Assembly (NCBI GenBank): GCA_021202305.1
Contig: JAJQDG010000161.1
Coordinates: 1-6,524 of the forward strand
Length of the DNA stretch: 6,524 nucleotides
Origin: Candidatus Gastranaerophilales bacterium
Lineage (GTDB): Bacteria > Cyanobacteriota > Vampirovibrionia > Gastranaerophilales > Gastranaerophilaceae
Reading direction: 5' to 3'
The notes beneath the pieces were generated by a model, which was not told where the DNA came from, made no database searches, and worked only from the letters and a program-made list of their open reading frames with translations. Made by a program: the position numbers and the translations under genes. The first letter of the stretch is position 1; the number at the start of each line of letters is the position of its first letter. Below are positions 1 through 5,737 of the stretch, piece after piece.

Positions 1-1
1 T

Positions 2-109
2 TACGATATTGAAAATGAAAAAGATTACCGGATGGCAGTAGTTGATTTTATTTCGGGCATGACAGACAGCTACGCGATAAAAATGTTTAATGAAATAATA
101 GGATTTTGA
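2..109 (+). CDS. C-terminal end of a dGTPase-like HD-domain phosphohydrolase (partial)
   Basis: This is an open frame entering from the left edge and ending at TGA 107-109, 35 residues in all. The tail reads VVDFISGMTDSYAIKMFNEI. It closely resembles the conserved C-terminal helix of deoxyguanosinetriphosphate triphosphohydrolase-like proteins, where a D-[YF]-I-[AS]-G-M-T-D-x-[YF]-A motif is usual shortly before the end. Those enzymes hydrolyse dNTPs to deoxynucleosides and triphosphate in the cytoplasm. The catalytic HD residues would lie upstream, outside the window, so neither activity nor full length can be judged. The gene converges on the minus-strand Cys-rich gene, with an 82-base gap. 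The call rests on one short motif and so is moderate. Confidence 0.6.
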   Translation, partial: YDIENEKDYRMAVVDFISGMTDSYAIKMFNEIIGF

Positions 110-114
110 GGACA

Positions 115-137
115 CCTTAGAAATTTTGATTTTAAGG
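115..137 (+). terminator. weak AT-rich hairpin after the dGTPase-like gene
   Basis: CCTTA (115-119) pairs with TAAGG (133-137). After a bulged G120, AAAT (121-124) pairs with ATTT (129-132) around a TTTG loop. That makes a nine-pair stem starting six bases after the stop codon. The bases after it (CAAACTCTTTT) are only loosely T-rich, so this is a poor intrinsic terminator. No better one is visible in the 110-191 convergent gap. Confidence 0.25.
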
Positions 138-191
138 CAAACTCTTTTAAATATCCAAAAGTCCTCCATTAAAAATTAACGCATTTTCTTA

Positions 192-548
192 TTAAATTCC
201 TCCGCATACCCTGCAAGGTTTGCCGCCTTTTTCTTTTGCTTCTTTTACGGGGATTTTAATGCAGTTTTGGCACTTTTTTGCCCAGGTGCAGCTTTCTTTG
301 TGATATTTGCCTGAAGAAAGGTTATAAATAACAAAGTTTTCGTTTTTATTTGTTACGGTTTTTATTTCTTTATTAATAACCGAAGGCGGATTAATATTTT
401 GTATCGCTGCATTTTGTTTTTCGGGTGTAATTATTGTAATCGGATTTAATTGATCTTTAATTTCTGTATACAAACAAAAGAATATACCGGCAAAAAGTGC
501 TATTAAGGCAGCTTTCATAAGTTCTGATTTATTTTCGTTATCTGCCAT
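192..548 (-). CDS. small membrane-anchored Cys-rich protein, likely zinc-binding (Ada-like fold)
   Basis: 118 residues. Residues 11-28 are a hydrophobic segment (KAALIALFAGIFFCLYTE region), read as an N-terminal membrane anchor. Residues 30-72 are a polar, low-complexity linker rich in N, P and K. The C-terminal 45 residues carry Y82-H83-x3-C87, C93-x2-C96 and P-C112-x2-C115. The SGKYHxxxC...A.E.G..PC..C pattern recalls the small Ada-like metal-binding domains seen at the ends of many secreted bacterial proteins, with an additional CxxC inserted. Zinc binding is therefore likely but inferred. The ATG shares its A with the TAA of the upstream VWA gene (minus-strand TAATG), with a GGTGA about four bases upstream, so translation is probably coupled. 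If the N-terminus is cytoplasmic, the Cys domain is extracytoplasmic, matching the exported VWA partner. No specific function is recognised. Confidence 0.75.
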   Translation of the reverse strand: MADNENKSELMKAALIALFAGIFFCLYTEIKDQLNPITIITPEKQNAAIQNINPPSVINKEIKTVTNKNENFVIYNLSSGKYHKESCTWAKKCQNCIKIPVKEAKEKGGKPCRVCGGI

Positions 549-1291
549 TATTCACCGATTTTTACAGTGCCATGCACATTTTTATCAATGCCGAGACTGT
601 CAAACAGGCTGCTTGACAAATCCTCGGAATTTCCTGCCGAATAAAATTTGCCTCTTGTTGCAAGCGCCGTGCATTTGAGCTGATTATTTGCTTCTTGATC
701 GTATAAATCAAAGGCAATCACATCAATTGAAATATCATCCCTTGTTTTCATAAGCTCTATTGCGTACGTACAGGGGCTTTCATCGCAATTTTCGCCGCCG
801 TCGGTTAAGAGAATGATATGTTTTTTGCCTGAAACAGCCATAAAATCATTATTCACCGCTTGTTTTAGAGAATATGTAATGGGTGTCCATCCGGTGGCTT
901 TTGTTGTGTACATTGCGTTTAATACAGCCTGAGCATTATTTTGCGCAAAAGGCACTGCCAATTTTGATGCCATGCATCCTTGAAGATAGGTAAGCCCCGT
1001 CTTATGACCGTATACACGCATTCCTATCTGAACTTTCGGGTCTATCCTGGGCAGAATTGATGCCATTGTTTCCATTGCTATATTAATTTTTTTCTTACCG
1101 TTGAGTTCTTCATTCATAGAATTTGAAAAATCTACAATAAAAAGAATTTTTGAATTCTCATCAAATTTTTGTGTTTGCGCCGAACTTGTATAACTTTTAG
1201 GCGTGTAAATCTGATAATTGGGTGCGCCAAAAATGGGCGGGCAATTTACAAAAAAAGCTAAAATTGTTAAAATAAAAATGTTGATTTTCAT
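548..1291 (-). CDS. secreted von Willebrand factor type A (VWA) domain protein
   Basis: 247 residues. Residues 1-22 look like a Sec signal peptide (MKINIFIL, hydrophobic core, cleavage near FGA-P). There is no convincing lipobox, although Cys17 lies in the region. The VWA domain runs from about 48 to 235 with an intact metal-ion-dependent adhesion site: D54-x-S56-x-S58 (VDFSNSMN), T136 in GWTPI and D164 in LLTDGGE. R-V-Y-G-H (92-96), C106, and C169/C174 in NCDESPC match the extracytoplasmic bacterial VWA subgroup that resembles the CLCA-type domain. Such domains bind proteins through Mg2+; the partner here is unknown. It is the first gene of a two-gene operon with the Cys-rich membrane protein. 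No Shine-Dalgarno sequence precedes the ATG and only 29 bases separate it from the divergent nitroreductase. The signal peptide and the next Met (60, beyond the MIDAS start) fix the start. Confidence 0.88.
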   Translation of the reverse strand: MKINIFILTILAFFVNCPPIFGAPNYQIYTPKSYTSSAQTQKFDENSKILFIVDFSNSMNEELNGKKKINIAMETMASILPRIDPKVQIGMRVYGHKTGLTYLQGCMASKLAVPFAQNNAQAVLNAMYTTKATGWTPITYSLKQAVNNDFMAVSGKKHIILLTDGGENCDESPCTYAIELMKTRDDISIDVIAFDLYDQEANNQLKCTALATRGKFYSAGNSEDLSSSLFDSLGIDKNVHGTVKIGE

Positions 1292-1320
1292 AAATTGATT
1301 TTACTACAAAGGAGTTTAAA

Positions 1321-1950
1321 ATGGATATCATTGAAGCAATTGATAACAGAAAGACTATCAGAAAATTTGATTCTTATCGTCCGACAACAGAGGAAATTAA
1401 AAGAATAATTAATTCTGCAAGGCTTGCGCCGAGTGCAATAAATGCACAAAATTGGAAGTTTATAGCGGTTGTTGACGATAATGTAAAAAAACAACTGGCG
1501 GAATCCGTGCTTTCTGCCTACGATAAAATATTATCCGCACTGGATAAAGAAACAATGGAACAAATATCAAAATATAAATCGCACTCTGTATTTTTCCAAC
1601 AGGCACCCCTTGTTATAGTTTGTGTTTTAGAAGATATTCCCGCTTTTATGGGCGGAGTGCTTGAAAAAGCAGGTTTTACTGCGGATGAAATTAAGCTTAT
1701 GCGCCCCGATTCATATTTGCTTTCTATGGGCGGCGCCATAGAAAACATGTTTTTAAGCGCTTATTCAATGGGAATAGAAGGCTGCTGGATGGTTGCACCA
1801 GTATTGGGGCAGGAAGGCATGCGAAAAGTTCTTAAATTGGGGGAAAATCAAAAAATTGTTTCCCTGCTGGCGCTCGGTAAAGTTGATAAAAATATGGAAG
1901 TTAAAAGGGCAAATAAAAAAGAACTGTCTGAAATTATGGAAATTATATAA
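1321..1950 (+). CDS. nitroreductase-family FMN-dependent oxidoreductase
   Basis: 209 residues, a normal length for a single-domain nitroreductase. The N-terminus MDIIEAIDNRKTIRKF holds the basic FMN-phosphate motif (R10, K11, R14). APSAINAQNWKF (36-47) is the second flavin-contact motif. SMGGAIENMFLSAYSMGIEGCW (135-156) is the conserved core helix of the family. LLALGKV (182-188) followed by a basic stretch near R196 is the C-terminal flavin site. Members are cytoplasmic dimers that use NAD(P)H to reduce nitro groups, quinones, enones or flavins; the substrate cannot be told from sequence. AAAGGAG at 1308-1314, six bases from the ATG, sets the start. Its promoter must lie within the first codons of the divergent VWA gene. 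A strong hairpin terminator follows 16 bases after the stop. Confidence 0.92.
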   Translation: MDIIEAIDNRKTIRKFDSYRPTTEEIKRIINSARLAPSAINAQNWKFIAVVDDNVKKQLAESVLSAYDKILSALDKETMEQISKYKSHSVFFQQAPLVIVCVLEDIPAFMGGVLEKAGFTADEIKLMRPDSYLLSMGGAIENMFLSAYSMGIEGCWMVAPVLGQEGMRKVLKLGENQKIVSLLALGKVDKNMEVKRANKKELSEIMEII

Positions 1951-1966
1951 AGAATATAAGATACAA

Positions 1967-1997
1967 AAAAGCAGGGGTTTTATTTGCCCCTGCTTTT
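1967..1997. terminator. bidirectional intrinsic terminator, repeat copy 1
   Basis: AAAAGCAGGGG (1967-1977) pairs perfectly with CCCCTGCTTTT (1987-1997) around a nine-base loop, TTTTATTTG. Read on the plus strand it ends the nitroreductase with TTTT. Read on the minus strand it ends ycf23 with a longer T6 run. It sits between the two convergent stop codons (1950 and 2014). Bases 1969-1997, including the whole loop, occur again as an exact reverse complement at 3827-3855. Confidence 0.9.
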
Positions 1998-2013
1998 AAT
2001 TTCAAATTATTCT

Positions 2014-2793
2014 CTAAAAAGACGCTGTTCTTGAAGCAGTTTCTTTTTTGATAAGTTCTTTGTAAGCAATTGTTCCGACAAGTTCCCTTACGGTTTGTGC
2101 CATAGCAATTTGAGTTCTTAATTTGTTTACTGCGGAACCAACACCGACTGCGCTTGCGCCTGCTGCAAAAGCAAGAGGTGCAGTTTGCGGGGTAATGCCG
2201 GAAGCGGTCATAACGGGAACATTTACCCTTTTTGATATTTCCATGGTGTTTGCAATTGTCATTTGAGCAACCGAAATCAATTCGGAAGCAGGTGCGCCTT
2301 TAACTGCTTGTTTTGGCTTAACACCTTCTGTTTGAATAAGGTCAACGCCGATTAATTCAAGTTTTTTAGCAAGTTCAATTTGTTCTTCAATTGAAATTGA
2401 CCCCGGAATTGTAACACATGTGAAAATATTGTCATTTTCTGTTAAAGTCATTGTTTCGAGAGCTATTTCATAAACTTCGTCAGCGCCGAATTCAACACCG
2501 TTTTTATATAATGCATCAAAATTGCCGACTTCAATTGCATCTGCGCCCCATTTCACCGCTTTTTTAAGATTAAACGGCTGGGTTGAAGAAACAAAAACCG
2601 GTAATTTTGTGTTTTCTTTTGCGGTTTTAATAACTGATTCATCACATGAAACATCAACTGCGCTTGCAAGCCCGATTTGTGCTGCACGGCAAACATTAGC
2701 TACATTGGTTAAATCAAAATTGTCAATCCCCGCAATAATTTTTACTGCCCTTTTTTCTTTTAAGTGTCTTTTAAAAATTTCTAAACTTCTCAT
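2014..2793 (-). CDS. ycf23: Ycf23 family protein (DUF561), TIM-barrel
   Basis: 259 residues from the chosen start. The protein is soluble and has the alternating strand/helix pattern of a TIM barrel: VKIIAGIDNF (17-26), ASAVDVSC (43-50), LPVFVSS (64-70), ADAIEVGNF (84-92), IFTCVTIPG (123-131), GVDLIQTEG (149-157), VPVMTASGI (192-200) and AAGASAVGVGSAVN (210-223), the last a typical phosphate-binding glycine turn. This sequence pattern is that of Ycf23/DUF561, encoded in cyanobacteria and some algal plastids; its biochemical role is unestablished. An in-frame ATG lies five codons upstream (2808), but AAAGGA at 2800-2805 lies inside that extension and is spaced six bases from the ATG at 2793, so the shorter form is preferred. 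A good promoter lies directly upstream. It ends in the terminator shared with the nitroreductase. Confidence 0.87.
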   Translation of the reverse strand: MRSLEIFKRHLKEKRAVKIIAGIDNFDLTNVANVCRAAQIGLASAVDVSCDESVIKTAKENTKLPVFVSSTQPFNLKKAVKWGADAIEVGNFDALYKNGVEFGADEVYEIALETMTLTENDNIFTCVTIPGSISIEEQIELAKKLELIGVDLIQTEGVKPKQAVKGAPASELISVAQMTIANTMEISKRVNVPVMTASGITPQTAPLAFAAGASAVGVGSAVNKLRTQIAMAQTVRELVGTIAYKELIKKETASRTASF

Positions 2794-2799
2794 TTCTTT

Positions 2800-2805
2800 T
2801 CCTTT
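2800..2805 (-). promoter_or_regulatory. Shine-Dalgarno that decides the ycf23 start
   Basis: The minus strand reads ATG, then AAAGGA, then six bases, then ATG. The SD sits immediately after the first ATG (2808), so it can serve only the second one (2793). With transcription predicted to begin near 2815, the first ATG would have a leader of only about seven bases. Confidence 0.65.
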
Positions 2806-2821
2806 CATAACGGATAAGCGA

Positions 2822-2850
2822 ATTATATCACACTCAATTTAAGGGGGCAA
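2822..2850 (-). promoter_or_regulatory. sigma70-type promoter of ycf23
   Basis: On the minus strand, TTGCCC (2850-2845) is followed by a 17-base spacer and a perfect TATAAT (2827-2822). TGA directly in front of the -10 makes an extended -10. Transcription should start near 2815, giving a leader of about 22 bases to the ATG at 2793. The TGTGATATAA core recurs exactly in front of the GH57 gene. Confidence 0.7.
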
Positions 2851-2914
2851 TGAAAACCATGCCGTATAGTGATTTAATTTTTCCGTGAGATAGCTAAATG
2901 GAGTAACCTATACC

Positions 2915-3592
2915 ATGATAAAAACAAAATTCACTAAATTATTGCCCATAATGTTTACTATTGTTACATTTTTTTACTCTTTTTCAAATGCGGCAGAAAT
3001 TGATAATACTTACAGTTTGGTTTATGAAAAAATTTCTCCGTCCATTGTTTCAATTGAGGCAAATTTAGATGTAGGGGTTTCATCCGGAACGGGCTGTGTT
3101 ATAACTTCAAACGGCATTATATTGACCAGTCTGCATGTTGTAAATAAAGCAAAAAATATTGAAATAACAACATCATCAGGAAGAACATACAAAGGTAAAG
3201 TAATTGCAATTTTGCGTGATAAAAATGACCTTGCGCTTGTTAAAATTGATACAAAAGAAAATTTGCAAACAGTAAAATTCGGCGATTCTGAAAATGTAAA
3301 AGTCGGGCAGCAAGTTCTTGCCATAGGAAATCCGTTCGGGTTTAGAGGTACTTTAACTACGGGAATAATTTCAAGAATTGATTATCAAAGAAAAAAACTT
3401 CAAACTGATGCCGCTATAAACCCGGGGTGTTCAGGCGGACCTTTAATAGATTTAAACGGTGAAGTAATAGGCATAAACCAGTCAATATATAATCCGGATA
3501 ATAACCGCTCTAACATAGGAATAGGTTTTGCGGTTCCTTCAAATTATGCGCGTGATTTTATTCTGGCAGTTACAAAAACAAAAAATTATTAA
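2915..3592 (+). CDS. exported HtrA/Deg-like trypsin-type serine protease without PDZ domain
   Basis: 225 residues. Residues 1-27 are a signal peptide (basic MIKTKFTK, hydrophobic core, cleavage after SNAA), so the protein acts outside the cytoplasm. The S1C catalytic triad is complete: H74 in TSLHVV, D105 in DKNDLALVKI and S173 in NPGCSGGPL. Supporting motifs are SGTGCVITSNGIILT (57-71), VLAIGNPFGF (134-143), LTTGIISRI (147-155), LQTDAAINPG (162-171) and IGIGFAVPSN (201-210). The frame stops at the end of the protease domain, so the PDZ domain(s) usual in DegP/DegQ/HhoA are absent. The only two cysteines are C61 and C172, the latter replacing the usual Asn right before the catalytic Ser. GGAG at 2900-2903 is 11 bases from the ATG, a little far. 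The gene diverges from ycf23 across about 120 bases; a TATAGT at 2865-2870 is a possible -10 but lacks a good -35. Confidence 0.92.
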   Translation: MIKTKFTKLLPIMFTIVTFFYSFSNAAEIDNTYSLVYEKISPSIVSIEANLDVGVSSGTGCVITSNGIILTSLHVVNKAKNIEITTSSGRTYKGKVIAILRDKNDLALVKIDTKENLQTVKFGDSENVKVGQQVLAIGNPFGFRGTLTTGIISRIDYQRKKLQTDAAINPGCSGGPLIDLNGEVIGINQSIYNPDNNRSNIGIGFAVPSNYARDFILAVTKTKNY

Positions 3593-3706
3593 TTTATAAC
3601 GGCTTTTTTAAAGCAATATTTCTAAAGTACGCCTCCTTAATGCCCTGTTAACCCTTAAGTTTTTTATTGACGGTATAATTCAAATAAACCGATACGGGGA
3701 AAATAA

Positions 3707-3735
3707 AAAACAACCGGTTTAAAACCGATTGTTTT
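3707..3735 (-). terminator. terminator of the tRNA-Glu gene
   Basis: Arms 3707-3719 and 3723-3735 form a 13-pair stem with a three-base loop. On the plus strand there is one C-A mismatch (3714/3728). On the minus strand that position is a G-U wobble, so the hairpin is complete in that direction and is followed by TTTTTTATTTT. This indicates minus-strand use. It starts 10 bases past the tRNA 3' end. Confidence 0.75.
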
Positions 3736-3745
3736 GCCTTTAAAT

Positions 3746-3817
3746 CGGCGGTAACGGGATTCGAACCCGTGTCAACAGAATGAGAATCTGCTATCCTAAC
3801 CCCTAGACGATACCGCT
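3746..3817 (-). tRNA. trnE: tRNA-Glu, anticodon CUC
   Basis: A 72-base cloverleaf on the minus strand. It has the hallmark Glu 5' part UCGUCUAG (positions 8-15), D-loop AGGGGUUA, anticodon stem GCAGA/UCUGU with loop UUCUCAU (anticodon CUC, reads GAG), a four-base variable loop, T-arm ACGGG-UUCGAAU-CCCGU, and discriminator G73. The 3' CCA is not encoded. The acceptor stem is AGCGGUA against UACCGCC: six pairs hold, but the first position is an A1-C72 mismatch where Glu tRNAs have G1-C72. Position 10-25 is a G-U wobble. Only about eight bases separate the 5' end from the T-run of the GH57 terminator, so its promoter is unclear. A separate tRNA-Glu(UUC) is expected elsewhere in the genome. Confidence 0.92.
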
Positions 3818-3825
3818 TTATGTTT

Positions 3826-3855
3826 AAAAAGCAGGGGCAAATAAAACCCCTGCTT
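3826..3855 (-). terminator. terminator of the GH57 gene, repeat copy 2
   Basis: Arms AAGCAGGGG (3829-3837) and CCCCTGCTT (3847-3855) enclose a nine-base loop. On the minus strand a TTTTT run (3830-3826) follows. It begins five bases after the GH57 stop codon. Bases 3827-3855 are the exact reverse complement of 1969-1997, loop included, so both copies have the same orientation relative to the gene they end. The tRNA-Glu begins directly downstream. Confidence 0.85.
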
Positions 3856-3860
3856 CATAA

Positions 3861-5588
3861 TTAATTGTATAAAGGTGCAAGGCGCGCTTCCTGTTGAGGA
3901 ATAACTCCTTCTTCAATAGGAAGATAGACCCTGTAATCAATTTCAGAGAAACAATTGTCAATTGATTCAATTTGTTTTAATTCTTCATCCGATATTGAAT
4001 TATTGTCTATCATATCAGCGATTTTTTCAAACCGTTCAACATGTTCTCTAAATCTGTCAGTTGCATAATCTTTAGCCTGCCATGTTGTAATAAGGAAAGG
4101 CCAATCTGAGCTTTGCAACAGCAGGTTTTCTCTTGCAAGTTGATTTAATGCCCTTAAAAGAAGCTTGTTTTCAGGCTGTTTTTCATACCTTGAAACAATA
4201 TTAATTATTCTTTTTTCGCAGGCATGAATAATCGGCCACATCCATTCGGTTAAATGGTTTTGCCATACCCAAAAATGTCCGCCCTGCCCCCAGCTTGATT
4301 CAGGAATTTGAATGGCATCAACCGGCGGATGTGCCTTTAAGTATTCGCCTGCGGTCATCATTTCAACTTCGGGCAGATATTGATTTAATTTTTTAATTAC
4401 CTGCTTGATAAATTCAACGCCTTCAAACCACCAGTGACCGTACAATTCGGTATCAAACGAAACCATGCAAAGCCCCTGTTTGCCGCCATTTGCCATTTTG
4501 TAATCATTTAAAAGGTGGTAAATAAGCGTTGTGTAGTGATCCGAGTTTGAATTAACCTGATTCATTGCAAGCACGGGGTCATATAACATTTTATCGCCCA
4601 AATCCGTACTTGGAGAGGTTATTCTCCAATAGTGCATGCCCGAATTCGGGTCTTTCCTGTGAAATTCACGATAACACCCGTCCCCGGGGTATCCATCGGC
4701 TGCAGACCAAACCTGAAAACCGGCTCTGTCGTTTCTTCCCATAACGGCAACCTGTGCATCGGGAAGCCAGTATGCGCTGTATGTATCGTAGCCGGTTTTT
4801 TCGCGTACAGGAAGCGGAATGTATTCAATATTTCCGTAAACGCCTATTCTTCTTCTGTTGCCTATTGAATTTCCGCCTTCAATAACATGAGATTCGGTGA
4901 AGAAATATTCAATATCATTGTTTTGAAGCGTAACTTCAATAGCGGGGCGCCATTTTTTCCTGCCGTCTTTTCCGGTAAATTCATACCCCTGGCGGTATGC
5001 ACATTCAGGCAGCCAGCACCCTTTTGCTTTTTTGCCGAAAAGCCTTTTTGTTGTGTCGGAGCCTACTTTAAATTGTGCATTTAAGTTTGTGTCGGTTGCA
5101 AGTAAAGGTGAAAAACCATGCGTTGCACCCGAAGTTGTAATTTCAATACATCCTAAATCCTGATATTTCCTAAAACCCGCAACTAAATCCTTATTGAACT
5201 TGTTAACAAATAAATCTTTAATTCTGTTGAACCAGTCAAAATTGTATTTTGCAAGATATTTAAGGTGTTGCGAATGTGCTACATTGGGGTCGGGGTATCT
5301 TTCAAGGTCGCCCTCAACCGCTTTAATTCTGCTATCAAGATATTCAATGAAGCCCTGTTTTAAATGCTCATCATTTAATTGTTCTGCCAAAATAGGCGTA
5401 ATGCCGATTGTTAATTTTGCCTTGATTCCTTCATCATAAAGTTCGGAAATCATATTTAAAAGAGGTACGTAAGTTTCAGCCATACATTCATATAAATTTT
5501 CTTCCCCGAAAGGCCACATACCTGCTTTTCTGTAGAAGGGAAGATGAGAATGCAGCATGAACACAAATTGTCCGACTTTTTCCGCCAT
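3861..5588 (-). CDS. GH57 family enzyme with DUF1957 region, probable 1,4-alpha-glucan branching enzyme
   Basis: 575 residues, the size of cyanobacterial/archaeal GH57 branching enzymes, with no signal peptide, so cytoplasmic. The GH57 motifs appear in order: HSHLPF (13-18), GATHGFSP (154-161), GCWLPECAY (190-198) with the presumed nucleophile E195, and SFDTELYGHWWFEG (377-390) with the presumed acid/base D379. The aromatic-rich SSWGQGGHFWVWQN (431-444) begins the C-terminal DUF1957 helical region, continuing to about 525 with SSDWPFLITTWQAKDYA. Known family members cut an alpha-1,4 glucan and re-attach the piece by an alpha-1,6 bond, giving branched glycogen. An amylase-like specificity cannot be excluded by eye. 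An upstream in-frame ATG (5603) exists, but AAGGAG at 5595-5600 lies just after it and six bases before the ATG at 5588, so the latter is chosen. The gene is monocistronic, with an upstream extended -10 promoter and a hairpin five bases after the stop. Confidence 0.87.
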   Translation of the reverse strand: MAEKVGQFVFMLHSHLPFYRKAGMWPFGEENLYECMAETYVPLLNMISELYDEGIKAKLTIGITPILAEQLNDEHLKQGFIEYLDSRIKAVEGDLERYPDPNVAHSQHLKYLAKYNFDWFNRIKDLFVNKFNKDLVAGFRKYQDLGCIEITTSGATHGFSPLLATDTNLNAQFKVGSDTTKRLFGKKAKGCWLPECAYRQGYEFTGKDGRKKWRPAIEVTLQNNDIEYFFTESHVIEGGNSIGNRRRIGVYGNIEYIPLPVREKTGYDTYSAYWLPDAQVAVMGRNDRAGFQVWSAADGYPGDGCYREFHRKDPNSGMHYWRITSPSTDLGDKMLYDPVLAMNQVNSNSDHYTTLIYHLLNDYKMANGGKQGLCMVSFDTELYGHWWFEGVEFIKQVIKKLNQYLPEVEMMTAGEYLKAHPPVDAIQIPESSWGQGGHFWVWQNHLTEWMWPIIHACEKRIINIVSRYEKQPENKLLLRALNQLARENLLLQSSDWPFLITTWQAKDYATDRFREHVERFEKIADMIDNNSISDEELKQIESIDNCFSEIDYRVYLPIEEGVIPQQEARLAPLYN

Positions 5589-5594
5589 GGTTTT

Positions 5595-5600
5595 CTCCTT
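5595..5600 (-). promoter_or_regulatory. Shine-Dalgarno that decides the GH57 start
   Basis: The minus strand reads ATG (5603), AAGGAG, six bases, ATG (5588). The SD cannot serve the first ATG, so translation should start at MAEKVG. The spacing and layout are the same as at the ycf23 start. Confidence 0.65.
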
Positions 5601-5621
5601 CATCTTAGTTACACATTTCTA

Positions 5622-5630
5622 TTTATATCA
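5622..5630 (-). promoter_or_regulatory. extended -10 promoter of the GH57 gene
   Basis: The minus strand reads TGA-TATAAA within TGTGATATAAATAG, giving a start near 5615 and a leader of about 27 bases. The hexamer 17 bases further up (5650-5645, GTTATA) is a poor -35, as is common with extended -10 promoters. A second possibility is TTGAAC (5699-5694) with TATACC 18 bases on. The surrounding 5604-5710 is very AT-rich. Confidence 0.5.
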
Positions 5631-5737
5631 CAAAAAAATAAAAATATAACCCTTTAGAATTACTCCCGCGGTATAAATTTTTTTATATAAAGTGTTCAAA
5701 ATACAATTTATATCAGAAAAACCGCCGTTTTGCGGAA

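Noticed and set aside
2522..2842. 106-codon plus-strand frame over ycf23
   Set aside because: Antisense shadow: it has no SD or promoter, while ycf23 on the other strand has clear family motifs and signals.
3602..3614. GCTTT-TTT-AAAGC hairpin after the protease
   Set aside because: Five AT-rich pairs with no T-run after it; too weak to call a terminator.
3632..3638. Perfect minus-strand Shine-Dalgarno AAGGAGG
   Set aside because: No start codon occurs within the usual distance downstream on the minus strand and no frame follows, so it is probably chance.
3667..3679. TTGACG and a perfect TATAAT on the plus strand
   Set aside because: They are only one base apart (TTGACG 3667-3672, TATAAT 3674-3679) and cannot act together. 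No matching partner element lies at proper spacing for either, and no plus-strand gene follows.
5722..5735. CCGC-CGTTTT-GCGG hairpin as a minus-strand terminator
   Set aside because: Only a four-pair stem, with no gene on the minus strand to its right; not enough support.
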